A DNA stretch of 64,000 nucleotides from an uncultured Mollicutes bacterium (lineage in GTDB: Bacteria > Bacillota_I > Bacilli_A > ML615J-28 > CAG-313): NCBI GenBank assembly GCA_900539265.1, contig UQBM01000001.1, positions 79,773 to 143,772 of the forward strand, read 5' to 3'. Positions 8,401 through 16,734 of this stretch are shown in pieces. The notes below the pieces were generated by a model that was not told where the DNA came from, did not search any database, and saw nothing but the letters and a program-made list of their open reading frames with translations. The position numbers and the translations under genes are program-made. The stretch's first letter is position 1. Every line of letters starts with the position of its first letter.

Positions 8401-9324
8401 ATGGATAAATATTTAAAAATTAGTGATGATGTAAAATATGCTTTAGACAATCATTTGCCTATTGTAGCCTTAGAATCAACAATTATTTCACATGGCATGC
8501 CTTATCCTAAAAATTTAGAAACGGCTTTAAATTGTGAACAAATAATTAAAAAGTTAGGTGCTTTTCCCGCAACCATTGCAATTATTAAAGGTAAACTTTG
8601 TGTAGGTTTAACAGAAGAAGAACTTACTTATTTGGCAAAATCTGGTAGTAATGTTATTAAAACTTCAAGACGTGATATTCCAGTTATTGTATCAAAGGGT
8701 CTAGATGGGGCGACTACAGTTAGTGCTACAATGTATATTGCAAGTCTTGCCAAAATAAAAATATTTGCCACTGGTGGAATTGGTGGTGTGCATCGTGGTG
8801 CAGAAATAACAATGGATATTTCGGCTGATTTAGATGAATTTGCTAAAACAAATGTTGCCGTAGTTTGTGCTGGTGCTAAAGCTATTTTAGATTTAGGAAA
8901 AACTTTAGAATATTTAGAAACCAAAGGAGTTCCTGTCATTGGGTATCAAACTAAAACTCTTCCAGCTTTTTATACAAGAAATAGTCAATATAAGGTTGAT
9001 TATCAGATGGATACACCAGATGAGATTGCTAAGATGTTAAAAGTGAAATGGGATTTAGGTTTAAATGGTGGCGTTTTAATTACTAATCCAATTCCTTGTG
9101 ATGCTTCTTTAGATGAAAATTTAATGAATGAGTCTATAAATAAAGCATTAAATGAAGCAAATGAAAAGCAAATAAAAGGAAAAGATATTACGCCATATTT
9201 ACTCGCTAGCATTAAAAATATCACAGAAGGAAAAAGCTTAGAGGCTAATATTCAACTTGTATATAATAATTGTTTACTTGCTGCCGAAATTGCTAAAGCT
9301 TATCAAAATAACGATGAAATTTAA
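8401..9324 (+). CDS. psuG: Pseudouridine-5'-phosphate glycosidase PsuG
   Basis: 307 aa, the family's usual length. It matches the IndA/PsuG fold, including IVALESTIISHGMPYPKN near the N-terminus, the GGIGGVHRGAE loop and the C-terminal LLASI..IT..KSLEANI region. The enzyme cleaves pseudouridine 5'-phosphate to uracil and ribose 5-phosphate. ATG 8401 is 6 nt after AAAGGA; ATG 8395 abuts that site and is less likely. The usual partner kinase PsuK is not adjacent. The 3' end overlaps the next gene. Confidence 0.9.
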   Translation: MDKYLKISDDVKYALDNHLPIVALESTIISHGMPYPKNLETALNCEQIIKKLGAFPATIAIIKGKLCVGLTEEELTYLAKSGSNVIKTSRRDIPVIVSKGLDGATTVSATMYIASLAKIKIFATGGIGGVHRGAEITMDISADLDEFAKTNVAVVCAGAKAILDLGKTLEYLETKGVPVIGYQTKTLPAFYTRNSQYKVDYQMDTPDEIAKMLKVKWDLGLNGGVLITNPIPCDASLDENLMNESINKALNEANEKQIKGKDITPYLLASIKNITEGKSLEANIQLVYNNCLLAAEIAKAYQNNDEI

Positions 9325-9997
9325 AACTTTTTTGGCAATGTATAAAAATATTATTATTTTAGTATGGTGGTTAGCCATTTTAGTTATTTTTAAAGTTTGG
9401 AATAATTTTAATTTCTCTAATGGTAATTCTATTTTATTTATTATTTTGATTGTTGTTTTGCCGCTTGCTTTATATATATTTGGTGTTATATATAAAAAAA
9501 GACTTTTAAAACAAAAAAATTTAAGAAAAAAACCTTTTTTTGAAATTATTCAAGATGATTATAAAACTAAGAAATTACAAAAAGAGTTTTTGGAACAAGT
9601 TGAATTTTTAAAATTAAATTTAAATAGTAAAGAAAATCAACTTCTTTTGTCAAATAATAAAATTGAAATTAGTTTTGAAAAAAACTATACTAAAATTAAT
9701 CTTTTAAATACAAAGATTACATATTATTTTTATTATAGTAATTATATTAATAATTTTACAAAATTTGATAAACGTATGATACAATATCATTCAACTAAAT
9801 ATCTATATAATCAAATAATAGAATTATTAAAAAAACTTACTTGTAATCAACTTACATATATGGAAAATAAGAAAAATTGTAAATTAATTGATAGTATTAC
9901 AAAAGAGATTCTCTATGATAATAATAAAAAGACTGATAAAAAACAAAAATATACAAATGTTATTCCTATTAATTTAAATGAGAATAAACCTTTTTAG
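9314..9997 (+). CDS. Hypothetical two-helix membrane protein
   Basis: 227 aa, not recognised. Two hydrophobic helices (about residues 12-32 and 40-62) are followed by a Lys/Asn-rich soluble part of about 165 residues with no known motif. The ATG at 9314 overlaps the end of psuG by 11 bp, suggesting co-translation. No clear ribosome site of its own is seen. The last codons form the left arm of the terminator. Confidence 0.6.
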   Translation: MKFKTFLAMYKNIIILVWWLAILVIFKVWNNFNFSNGNSILFIILIVVLPLALYIFGVIYKKRLLKQKNLRKKPFFEIIQDDYKTKKLQKEFLEQVEFLKLNLNSKENQLLLSNNKIEISFEKNYTKINLLNTKITYYFYYSNYINNFTKFDKRMIQYHSTKYLYNQIIELLKKLTCNQLTYMENKKNCKLIDSITKEILYDNNKKTDKKQKYTNVIPINLNENKPF

Positions 9998-10022
9998 CTA
10001 AACCAGCTAAAAAGGTTTATTT
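9983..10022 (+). terminator. Terminator after psuG operon
   Basis: A perfect 17-bp stem (9983-9999 with 10005-10021) has a 5-nt loop. The left arm overlaps the stop codon of the preceding gene; Ts follow. Confidence 0.9.
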
Positions 10023-10069
10023 TATTGTATAGAATATTTTTATTTAAATATAATAAAAAAGTATTATAT

Positions 10070-10098
10070 TTGAAAAAAAATATGTAGTATAGTAGAAT
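10070..10098 (+). promoter_or_regulatory. Copper operon promoter
   Basis: TTGAAA (10070-10075) and TAGAAT (10093-10098) have a 17-nt spacer. The expected transcription start near 10105 falls inside the palindromic operator. Confidence 0.7.
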
Positions 10099-10102
10099 AT
10101 AG

Positions 10103-10126
10103 ATACCCCCCCTATGGGATGGGTAT
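10103..10126 (+). promoter_or_regulatory. CsoR-type copper operator
   Basis: A 24-bp pseudo-palindrome begins ATACCC and ends GGGTAT with C and G tracts inside, the only GC-rich patch in the region. This is the pattern of CsoR operators. It covers the start of transcription, so apo-CsoR bound here would block copA-copZ-csoR and Cu(I) would release it. The binding is inferred from the csoR gene in the same operon. Confidence 0.75.
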
Positions 10127-10139
10127 AGGAGGATATAAT

Positions 10140-12380
10140 ATGATACGCAAAAAATTTAGCGTTGGTGGGATGACATGCTCTAGTTGTAGTGCTCATGTAG
10201 AACATGATGTATCTTTAGTTGAAGGTGTAAATCATGTCGAAGTAAGTCTTATGACTAATTCAATGATTGTTGAATATGATGAGTATATTACAGATGATGA
10301 TAAAATTATAAAAGCAGTAGAAAGTGGAGGTTACTCAGCAAGTTTATACATTAAAGATCGCAAATTAAATAGTAATAATCAAAAAGAAGAAAAAAACAAA
10401 TTGAAAAAATTAATAGCCTCAATTATTTTAATGTTTATTTTGATGTATTTTTCAATGGGACCGATGATTGGGTTACCACTACCTAAGATATTTGAAAATC
10501 ATCAATATGCTTATTTAAATGGATTTATTCAATTAATTTTCTTAATTCCAATCATTATTTTAAATAAACATTATTTTATTCATGGATTTAAACGTTTATT
10601 TAAATTTTCACCAAATATGGATTCATTAATAGCTTTGGGTTCTGGGGCAAGTTTAGTGTATGGAATTTTTGCTTTAATCATGATTATAATTGGTATCAAA
10701 ACACAAAATATGTCATTAATTGAAAGATACCATATGGAATTATATTTTGAATCAGCAGGAATGATTTTAACTTTAGTATCATTAGGAAAATATTTTGAAA
10801 ATCGTTCTAAACGCAAAACTACACAAGCTATTACAAAACTTCTTGATTTAACCCCTAAAATGGCGTTATTATTGAAAGATAATGTAGAAGTAGAGATAAA
10901 TGTAGATGATATTAAGATAGGGGATGTTTTGATTGTAAAACCAGGAACTAGTATTCCCATTGATGGAAAAGTAATAGATGGTATTAGTAGCGTTGATGAA
11001 TCTACTCTAACGGGTGAGTCAATGCCAGTTTTAAAAGAGATAGGTGATTTAGTTAAAAGTGGAACCACTAATATTAATGGGATATTAAAAATTGAAGCAA
11101 CTTGCGAGAGTAATGATACAACATTACAAAAAATCATTGATTTGGTAGATGTTGCTAGTAATTCAAAAGCACCTATTGCAAGACTTGCGGATAAAATTAG
11201 TTTATATTTTGTTCCTATTGTTATCGGTATTTCGGTTATAACTTTTATTGTTTGGATTTTAGTAAGCCATAATTTTGAATTTAGTCTTGCAAGAGCTATT
11301 TCTATTTTAGTAATTTCATGTCCTTGTGCACTTGGACTTGCAACACCAGTAGCTATTATGGTGGGAACTTATAAGGCTGTTAATTATGGTATTCTAATTA
11401 AATCAGGAGAAAGTCTTGAAACCTTACATAAAGTAAACACGATTATTTTAGATAAGACAGGGACGATTACTTATGGCAAGCCTCATATCACTGATATTAT
11501 AACTTACAATATAGAGGAAGAGGAATTATTGAAAATAGCTTATTCACTAGAAAAAAATTCAGAACATCCTTTAAGTTATAGTATTAATCAACTTGCTATT
11601 TCAAAAGATATAGTTTCATATGAAGTTAGTAGTTTTGAAAATATTTTAGGTAAAGGTATTAAAGGAGTAATAAATGATAAAGAATATTTTATTGGGAATA
11701 CTTCATTATTAAATCAAGAATACGATTTAGATAAATATCAAGAATTATCAAATAAGGGGAAAACAGTTATTTTTGTTTTTACAAATAGTGAAATTCTTGG
11801 GATGATTGCCTTAAAAGATGAGGTAAAACCATCAACAATTAAGGCTATTGAAATGTTTAAAGAATTAGAAGTTGAGACTATCATGCTTACTGGTGATAAT
11901 GAAGATACTGCTAGAGTAATTGCTGAAGAATGTGGTATTACAAAAGTAATTGCTAAAGTATTGCCAGAACAAAAAGCAAAAGTAACAGAAGAAATAAAAG
12001 CATCTGGCAAAATAGTTGCAATGGTTGGTGATGGGATTAATGATTCAGTCGCTTTAACAATGGCAAATGTTGGAATTGCAATGGGTGGCGGTACAGATGT
12101 TGCTATTGAATCGGCCGAAGTTGTTTTAATGAAAGATGACTTATCAGAAGTCGCTACAGCAATTAAACTTAGTAAAAAAGTTATTGCTAATATAAAAATG
12201 AATTTATTTTGGGCATTTTTTTATAATATGTTGTTTATTCCGATTGCTGCAGGAGTGTTATATGTACCATTTAATATTACATTAAGTCCAATGATATGTG
12301 CATTAGCGATGAGTTTAAGTTCAATATGTGTAGTTCTCAATGCTTTAAGAATTAATAATTTTAAAAAGGAGAAAAAGTGA
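10140..12380 (+). CDS. copA: Cu(I)-exporting P1B-type ATPase CopA
   Basis: 746 aa. It has an N-terminal heavy-metal domain with GGMTCSSC, eight predicted helices, TGES actuator loop, SCPCALGLATP metal site, DKTGT phosphorylation site, SEHP nucleotide-domain motif and GDGINDS hinge. MSLSSICVVLNALR in the last helix fits the P1B-1 (Cu/Ag) class. It exports copper using ATP. Start 10140 follows ATAGGAGGATAT; the upstream ATG 10119 lies within the operator/ribosome-site stretch and is rejected. First gene of a three-gene copper operon. Confidence 0.95.
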   Translation: MIRKKFSVGGMTCSSCSAHVEHDVSLVEGVNHVEVSLMTNSMIVEYDEYITDDDKIIKAVESGGYSASLYIKDRKLNSNNQKEEKNKLKKLIASIILMFILMYFSMGPMIGLPLPKIFENHQYAYLNGFIQLIFLIPIIILNKHYFIHGFKRLFKFSPNMDSLIALGSGASLVYGIFALIMIIIGIKTQNMSLIERYHMELYFESAGMILTLVSLGKYFENRSKRKTTQAITKLLDLTPKMALLLKDNVEVEINVDDIKIGDVLIVKPGTSIPIDGKVIDGISSVDESTLTGESMPVLKEIGDLVKSGTTNINGILKIEATCESNDTTLQKIIDLVDVASNSKAPIARLADKISLYFVPIVIGISVITFIVWILVSHNFEFSLARAISILVISCPCALGLATPVAIMVGTYKAVNYGILIKSGESLETLHKVNTIILDKTGTITYGKPHITDIITYNIEEEELLKIAYSLEKNSEHPLSYSINQLAISKDIVSYEVSSFENILGKGIKGVINDKEYFIGNTSLLNQEYDLDKYQELSNKGKTVIFVFTNSEILGMIALKDEVKPSTIKAIEMFKELEVETIMLTGDNEDTARVIAEECGITKVIAKVLPEQKAKVTEEIKASGKIVAMVGDGINDSVALTMANVGIAMGGGTDVAIESAEVVLMKDDLSEVATAIKLSKKVIANIKMNLFWAFFYNMLFIPIAAGVLYVPFNITLSPMICALAMSLSSICVVLNALRINNFKKEKK

Positions 12381-12381
12381 T

Positions 12382-12606
12382 ATGAAAAAAATTATACAAA
12401 TTAATGGAATGAAATGTGAACATTGTACATCAAGAGTTGAAGAAGCCTTAAAAAAAGTTCCTAATGTGAAAAGTGTAAAAGTTAATCTTGCAAAAAAGGA
12501 AGCCATAATTAATGGTGATGTTGATAATAGTATTTTAGAGGAAACAATTAAAAATGCAGGATACGAAGTAGTTTCAATTAGTGTCAAAAAAGGATTATTT
12601 GAATGA
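12382..12606 (+). CDS. copZ: Copper chaperone CopZ
   Basis: 74-aa single heavy-metal-associated domain with the Cu(I)-binding motif GMKCEHC. It hands Cu(I) to CopA's N-terminal domain or CsoR. It starts one nucleotide after copA's stop codon with AAAAGGAGAAAAAG upstream, and its TGA stop overlaps csoR by 4 bp. Confidence 0.93.
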   Translation: MKKIIQINGMKCEHCTSRVEEALKKVPNVKSVKVNLAKKEAIINGDVDNSILEETIKNAGYEVVSISVKKGLFE

Positions 12607-12869
12607 GAGCAGATAAAAAACAAATTACAAGACTTCTGAATACCGCAAAAGGTCAAATTATGGGAATTATTAAAATGATTGATGATGATAAATATTGCAT
12701 TGAGATATCTAATCAATTATTAGCAGTTGAAGCAATTATTAAGAAAGCTAATCAAGAAGTTATTAGGGCACATCTTGAAGGATGTGTAAAGGAAGCAATT
12801 ACCAATGGCGAAGATACTCATCAAAAGATTGATGAGATTATGCAAACAATAATCAAAATGTCTAAGTAA
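12603..12869 (+). CDS. csoR: Copper-sensing repressor CsoR
   Basis: 88-aa all-helical CsoR/RcnR-family repressor. The Cu(I) ligand pattern is visible as Cys in DKYCIEISNQLLA, then His and Cys in RAHLEGCV (the W-x-y Cys-His-Cys signature). It overlaps copZ by ATGA. It should bind the G/C-tract palindrome upstream of copA and release on Cu(I), giving a self-contained efflux operon. Confidence 0.93.
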   Translation: MRADKKQITRLLNTAKGQIMGIIKMIDDDKYCIEISNQLLAVEAIIKKANQEVIRAHLEGCVKEAITNGEDTHQKIDEIMQTIIKMSK

Positions 12870-12899
12870 AAAAGAAGAAATTATAATTTCTTCTTTTTT
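12869..12899. terminator. Bidirectional terminator between csoR and converging gene
   Basis: A near-perfect palindrome of A-rich and T-rich arms centred on about 12884 sits between two converging genes. It would end transcription from both sides. Confidence 0.8.
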
Positions 12900-13383
12900 A
12901 TTCAATGCATAAAGCATAAAAACTAAATTCAGGAAGGATCAATTCTTTTTCTAAAACCATTTCATCGTTGCAATTGTAACAAAAAACAGTTTTTTCTTGC
13001 AATTCTGGTGGTAAAATAAGATTTATTTCACGAGTATTATGATTAATAATAAAATAAAAATTATCTATTCTAGTAATTAAATTATGCTTTCCAACTTCTA
13101 AAAATTCTAAATCCATATTTTTAATATCTTTAGTTAAATCATTTATATATGATAAGTAAGGATTAGAATCATCTTTAATATCTTTAAATAGTTCATATTT
13201 ATAAAACCAAAGAATTAATAAAGCATTCATTTTTTCATCCATTTTAGTTGTGTTTTTGTAGTTTATAATAAAGTTTTGAAATTCATCCTTATTAATAATT
13301 TCCAAATGATCTAATTTTAATAAATAATCAATGAGATCAATTTTTAAATTTATAAAATCTTCTATTAATTTTTCAATTATCAT
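12898..13383 (-). CDS. Hypothetical protein with GH13-like C-terminal strand pattern
   Basis: 161 aa, not confidently recognised. The first 90 residues are helical and acidic. The last 55 (FYFIINHNTREINLILPPEL, then LILPEFSFYALCIE) resemble the closing beta-sandwich of alpha-amylase-family glucosidases. No catalytic barrel is present, so it may be a remnant or a free-standing domain. ATG at 13383 follows AAAGGAGAT, a good ribosome site, which supports expression. It diverges from tdk. Confidence 0.55.
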   Translation of the reverse strand: MIIEKLIEDFINLKIDLIDYLLKLDHLEIINKDEFQNFIINYKNTTKMDEKMNALLILWFYKYELFKDIKDDSNPYLSYINDLTKDIKNMDLEFLEVGKHNLITRIDNFYFIINHNTREINLILPPELQEKTVFCYNCNDEMVLEKELILPEFSFYALCIE

Positions 13384-13460
13384 GCATTTATCTCCTTTAT
13401 GTGATTTTATTTTATAACATAATTATAAAAAAAGCAAGAATATGATATAAAACATTATGC

Positions 13461-13489
13461 TTTTAAAAAATAATAAAATGTAGTATAAT
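13461..13489 (+). promoter_or_regulatory. Probable tdk promoter
   Basis: TATAAT at 13484-13489 has a weak -35 (TTTTAA, 13461-13466) at 17 nt. It lies 33 nt before the tdk start. Confidence 0.45.
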
Positions 13490-13521
13490 AACAAAAGTTA
13501 AATAAGAAAGGAAGATGGCAA

Positions 13522-14112
13522 ATGGATTTAAAATGTAAAGATGGATGGTTAGAAGTAATATGTGGATGTATGTTTGCAGGTAAAACAGAAGAGTTAATTA
13601 GAAGAATTAATCGTATTAAATATGCTAAAAAAGATATTGTTGTTTTTAAACCTGTTATTGATGATCGATATGATAAAAAGCAAGTCGTTTCTCATTCTAA
13701 TCAAAGAGTTGATTCGATTCCCATTAAAAACTCTCAAGAAGTTTTTTCTTATTTGGATAAATTACCTTATGCAGTAGCTTTTGATGAAGCTCAGTTTTTT
13801 GATGATGGATTGGTGGATGTTACAGATCGGCTTGCTAATTCTGGAGTTAGAGTAATTGTAGCAGGACTAGATCAAGATTTTAGAGGTGAGCCATTTGGCA
13901 TAATGCCAATTTTGATGTCTAAAGCTGAATATATAACAAAACTTCAAGGGATATGTATGGTTTGTGGTGCTCCTGCAACCAGAACGCAAAGAATTATTAA
14001 TGGTCATCCTGCGGCCTATGATGATCCAACCATTTTGGTTAGTGCAAAAGAAAAATATGAATCTAGATGTAGGCATTGCCATCAAGTTTTTAATAAAACA
14101 TATGATAAATAA
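13522..14112 (+). CDS. tdk: Thymidine kinase (type II)
   Basis: 196 aa. Walker A is GCMFAGKTEE, Walker B is AFDEAQFF, and the lasso/zinc domain has CMVCG and CRHCH cysteines. It phosphorylates thymidine to dTMP in the salvage pathway. The length fits the bacterial type II family. ATG 13522 is preceded by AAAGGAAG. Its 3' end overlaps tadA by 11 bp. Confidence 0.95.
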   Translation: MDLKCKDGWLEVICGCMFAGKTEELIRRINRIKYAKKDIVVFKPVIDDRYDKKQVVSHSNQRVDSIPIKNSQEVFSYLDKLPYAVAFDEAQFFDDGLVDVTDRLANSGVRVIVAGLDQDFRGEPFGIMPILMSKAEYITKLQGICMVCGAPATRTQRIINGHPAAYDDPTILVSAKEKYESRCRHCHQVFNKTYDK

Positions 14113-14587
14113 TAATGATGATTTTTATTATATGAATGAGGCTTTGAAAGAAGCTTATAAAGCATATAGAGCCGATGAAGTTCCAGTTGGATGTGTAATT
14201 GTTAATAATGGAAAAATAATTGCAAGAGCTCATAATAAAAGGCAAAAAAAACATAATGTTTTTGGACATGCTGAAGTGTTGGCTATTAAAAAGGCTACTA
14301 AAAAATTACATTCTTGGATTTTAGATGAGGCAACAATTTATGTAACATTAGAACCATGTTTAATGTGTGCAGGGTCTATTTTACAAGCACGGATAAAAAA
14401 ACTTGTTTATGCAACTCCTGAAAAAAAATTTGGAGTTATTGAAAGTAGGATGCAAATTTTTAATAATCAATCATTATTTAATCATCAAATTGAAGTTGTT
14501 AGTGGCATTTTTAAGTTAGAAGCTAGTAAAATTTTAAAAGAATATTTTAGACAAAAAAGAAAGTCTAAAATAAAGATTAACAAGTAA
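14102..14587 (+). CDS. tadA: tRNA-specific adenosine deaminase TadA
   Basis: 161 aa. It has the cytidine-deaminase-fold zinc site HAEVLAI and PCLMCAG, with the catalytic Glu in HAE. It converts A34 to inosine in the anticodon of tRNA-Arg. ATG 14102 overlaps the tdk stop by 11 bp and gives the usual FYYMNEALKEAYKA N-terminus; ATG 14132 is the alternative. The reading frame continues upstream inside tdk but that part is not homologous. Confidence 0.92.
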   Translation: MINNNDDFYYMNEALKEAYKAYRADEVPVGCVIVNNGKIIARAHNKRQKKHNVFGHAEVLAIKKATKKLHSWILDEATIYVTLEPCLMCAGSILQARIKKLVYATPEKKFGVIESRMQIFNNQSLFNHQIEVVSGIFKLEASKILKEYFRQKRKSKIKINK

Positions 14588-14605
14588 AATCAATATAATA
14601 AAACG

Positions 14606-14634
14606 TTGACAAAAATAAAAAAATGGTGTATAAT
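14606..14634 (+). promoter_or_regulatory. Strong promoter of the SRP RNA gene
   Basis: Perfect TTGACA (14606-14611) and TATAAT (14629-14634) with a 17-nt spacer, as expected for a stable RNA. Transcription should begin near 14641. Confidence 0.9.
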
Positions 14635-14670
14635 AAGATTGTAAATAGGTAATGGATTTACGGTAGGGGA

Positions 14671-14784
14671 AAATCTCAACTTAGATACCTTCATCCAAGG
14701 TTCCATGGTGAACCAGGTCAGGTCTTGATCGAAGCAGCCTTAAGCTTATGTAACTTGTGGATGGGGGGATCTAAGTTGAGATTT
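14671..14784 (+). ncRNA. ffs: Small signal recognition particle RNA (4.5S/scRNA)
   Basis: The helix-8 domain is recognisable: GGTGAACCAGGTCAGGTC, a loop, then GAAGCAGCCTTAAGC, i.e. the conserved internal loops that bind Ffh. The ends form a perfect 16-bp closing stem (14671-14686 with 14769-14784) whose 3' arm runs into Ts, so it doubles as terminator. A second stem pairs CATCC near 14692 with GGATG near 14758. The primary transcript probably starts about 14641; the mature ends are estimated. Confidence 0.9.
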
Positions 14785-14808
14785 TTTAAAAGAAGGAGGA
14801 TTAATAAA

Positions 14809-16596
14809 GTGAAAAAAGTATATGTTTTAATTTCAATTTTTATGTGTAGTTTATTTCTTTTTACTGGCTGTCAAAAAACTTATACAATTACTTTTGATGC
14901 AAATGGTGGAGTTTGTGAAATAGACAAAGTTGATTGTAAAAAGAAAGAAACTATTCAAGTTCCAAACAAACCAACAAGGGAAGGATATAATTTCTTATAT
15001 TGGGAAAAAAATGGTAGTCAATTTAATTTTGATGAGGCTATCACCTCTTCTTTTACTCTTGTTGCTAAATGGGAAATTCAAAAATATAATGTTATTTTTG
15101 ATACCGATGGTGGAACATACATTGAAGATCAAAAAGTGGAATATGGTAAAACAATAAAAGTTAGTAACCCTACGAAAGAAGGATATGAGTTTATTGGTTG
15201 GTCTTTAAATGGTGAAGTATATGATATTTCCACTCCTGTTAAAAGTGATTTAATTTTGCTAGCAATTTGGGATGATATAAAATATACGGTGACTTTTGAT
15301 GTAGCAGGTGGCGATGAACTCGAACCTATAAAAATTAAAAATGGTGAAAGTTTAGGTAAAATTATTCCAACTAAAGAACATAATAGTTTTGTATGTTGGT
15401 TATTAAATGGTGAAGTATATGATACAACAACCCCAATTACTTCTAATATTACATTAGTTGCTTCTTGGAAAGAAGATTATAAAGTAACTATTCATTATAA
15501 TAATGGCGATCCAAATTTAGTTTTATATGCAAAAGAAGGACAAAGTATAAATGATTTAGGTGGAATCGATTCTCCTATAAAAGAAGGATATAAATTTATA
15601 AATTTTTATTATGATGAAGGATTCAATAATGCAATGTTGATTTTTTCTAAAATTAATAATGATATTGATTTATACGCTAAATTTAGTAAGATTTATAATA
15701 TAACTTATTATTTAAATGGTGGTACAACAAAAGAAGAATTATTAACAAGTTATGTTGTTGAAGATGTTGAAAATCGGAATATTGATTTAATTTTGCCAGA
15801 AAAAAAGGGATATTTTTTTAGAGGATGGCATGAAAAAGAGGATTGTAGTGATAGTAATTTTTATAGAATAACCAAAAATGAAGCAAGAGATATCACTCTT
15901 TTTGCTAAATGGGATGAAGCAATTCTCCAAAATGCATATTTAGGAATTTTAGGCGATAGTATTTCAACTTATAAAGGATATATTCCTGGAGGTTTCGTAC
16001 ATTTTCCATATTATGCAAGTTCTGATGATGGAGGAAGGGTAACTTTAGAACAGACCTGGTGGCGAATTACACAACAAACTTTAGGTTGTAGATTAGGAGT
16101 TAATAATTCATATAGTGGAACTTGTGTAATGAATGAGTATGGGTATACTACTTCGGCAGAAAATATATCAAGGCTTCAACATTCAACTCGCTTTGATAAT
16201 CTTCCTCCCGATATTATGATAATTTATATGGGAAATAATGATGCTTTAGTTCAAAATTTAAATACAGCTAATTTTGAAAAAAGTTATCGAAATATGCTTA
16301 ATAATATTTATACTTTATATCCAAATATTCAATTATTTCTAGGTACATTATCATATGAAAAATATTTTGTTGGCAAAGATTATTATCAAGAACATTTGTT
16401 AGTGACGGCTGAGGTTAATCGAATAATTAAATCTTTAGCTCATGAATATAATTTGCCAATTATTGATTTTGCGACTGCTTATAGTGATAGTTCATATTTA
16501 TTTGATACTATTCATCCTAATGTTTTGGGTATGAGTGCTTTAGCTAATGTAGCAATTGATTCTATTTCAACATTTTACAATAAAACGACATTTTAA
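14809..16596 (+). CDS. Surface lipoprotein: InlB B-type repeats plus SGNH hydrolase
   Basis: 595 aa from a GTG start with AAGGAGG 9 nt upstream. The signal peptide ends in the lipobox FTGC. Five to six Listeria-Bacteroides (InlB B, Flg_new) repeats follow, each with ITFDANGG, GYEFIGW and LVAKW-like ends, over residues about 24-370. The C-terminal 215 residues are an SGNH/GDSL esterase: block I LGDSIS, MGNND block III, and DTIHPN with the catalytic Asp/His. It is likely a surface esterase or deacetylase; substrate unknown. Only about 25 nt separate it from the SRP RNA terminator, leaving no room for a separate promoter. Confidence 0.8.
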   Translation: MKKVYVLISIFMCSLFLFTGCQKTYTITFDANGGVCEIDKVDCKKKETIQVPNKPTREGYNFLYWEKNGSQFNFDEAITSSFTLVAKWEIQKYNVIFDTDGGTYIEDQKVEYGKTIKVSNPTKEGYEFIGWSLNGEVYDISTPVKSDLILLAIWDDIKYTVTFDVAGGDELEPIKIKNGESLGKIIPTKEHNSFVCWLLNGEVYDTTTPITSNITLVASWKEDYKVTIHYNNGDPNLVLYAKEGQSINDLGGIDSPIKEGYKFINFYYDEGFNNAMLIFSKINNDIDLYAKFSKIYNITYYLNGGTTKEELLTSYVVEDVENRNIDLILPEKKGYFFRGWHEKEDCSDSNFYRITKNEARDITLFAKWDEAILQNAYLGILGDSISTYKGYIPGGFVHFPYYASSDDGGRVTLEQTWWRITQQTLGCRLGVNNSYSGTCVMNEYGYTTSAENISRLQHSTRFDNLPPDIMIIYMGNNDALVQNLNTANFEKSYRNMLNNIYTLYPNIQLFLGTLSYEKYFVGKDYYQEHLLVTAEVNRIIKSLAHEYNLPIIDFATAYSDSSYLFDTIHPNVLGMSALANVAIDSISTFYNKTTF

Positions 16597-16624
16597 AAAC
16601 ATAAATAATATTTAAAAAATTTGT

Positions 16625-16668
16625 TCCTCATTTTGAATCTTCAATAAGGTTTAAAATGAGGATTTTTT
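16625..16668 (+). terminator. Terminator after SGNH lipoprotein gene
   Basis: A 10-bp stem (16625-16634 with 16653-16662) is followed by a run of Ts. Confidence 0.85.
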
Positions 16669-16734
16669 TATGTATAAAACGTAAATAATAAAATTCCTTC
16701 GTATTTATATTAACGAAAGGAGATAAAGATAATT

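Noticed and set aside
10580..11137. 185-codon antisense reading frame inside copA
   Set aside because: It lies opposite a conserved gene, has no ribosome site or recognisable protein; AT-rich genes often leave such frames open.
14725..14808. Upstream in-frame extension of the SGNH lipoprotein into the SRP RNA
   Set aside because: It lies inside a structured RNA, has no ribosome site and would bury the signal peptide; GTG 14809 has a good one.
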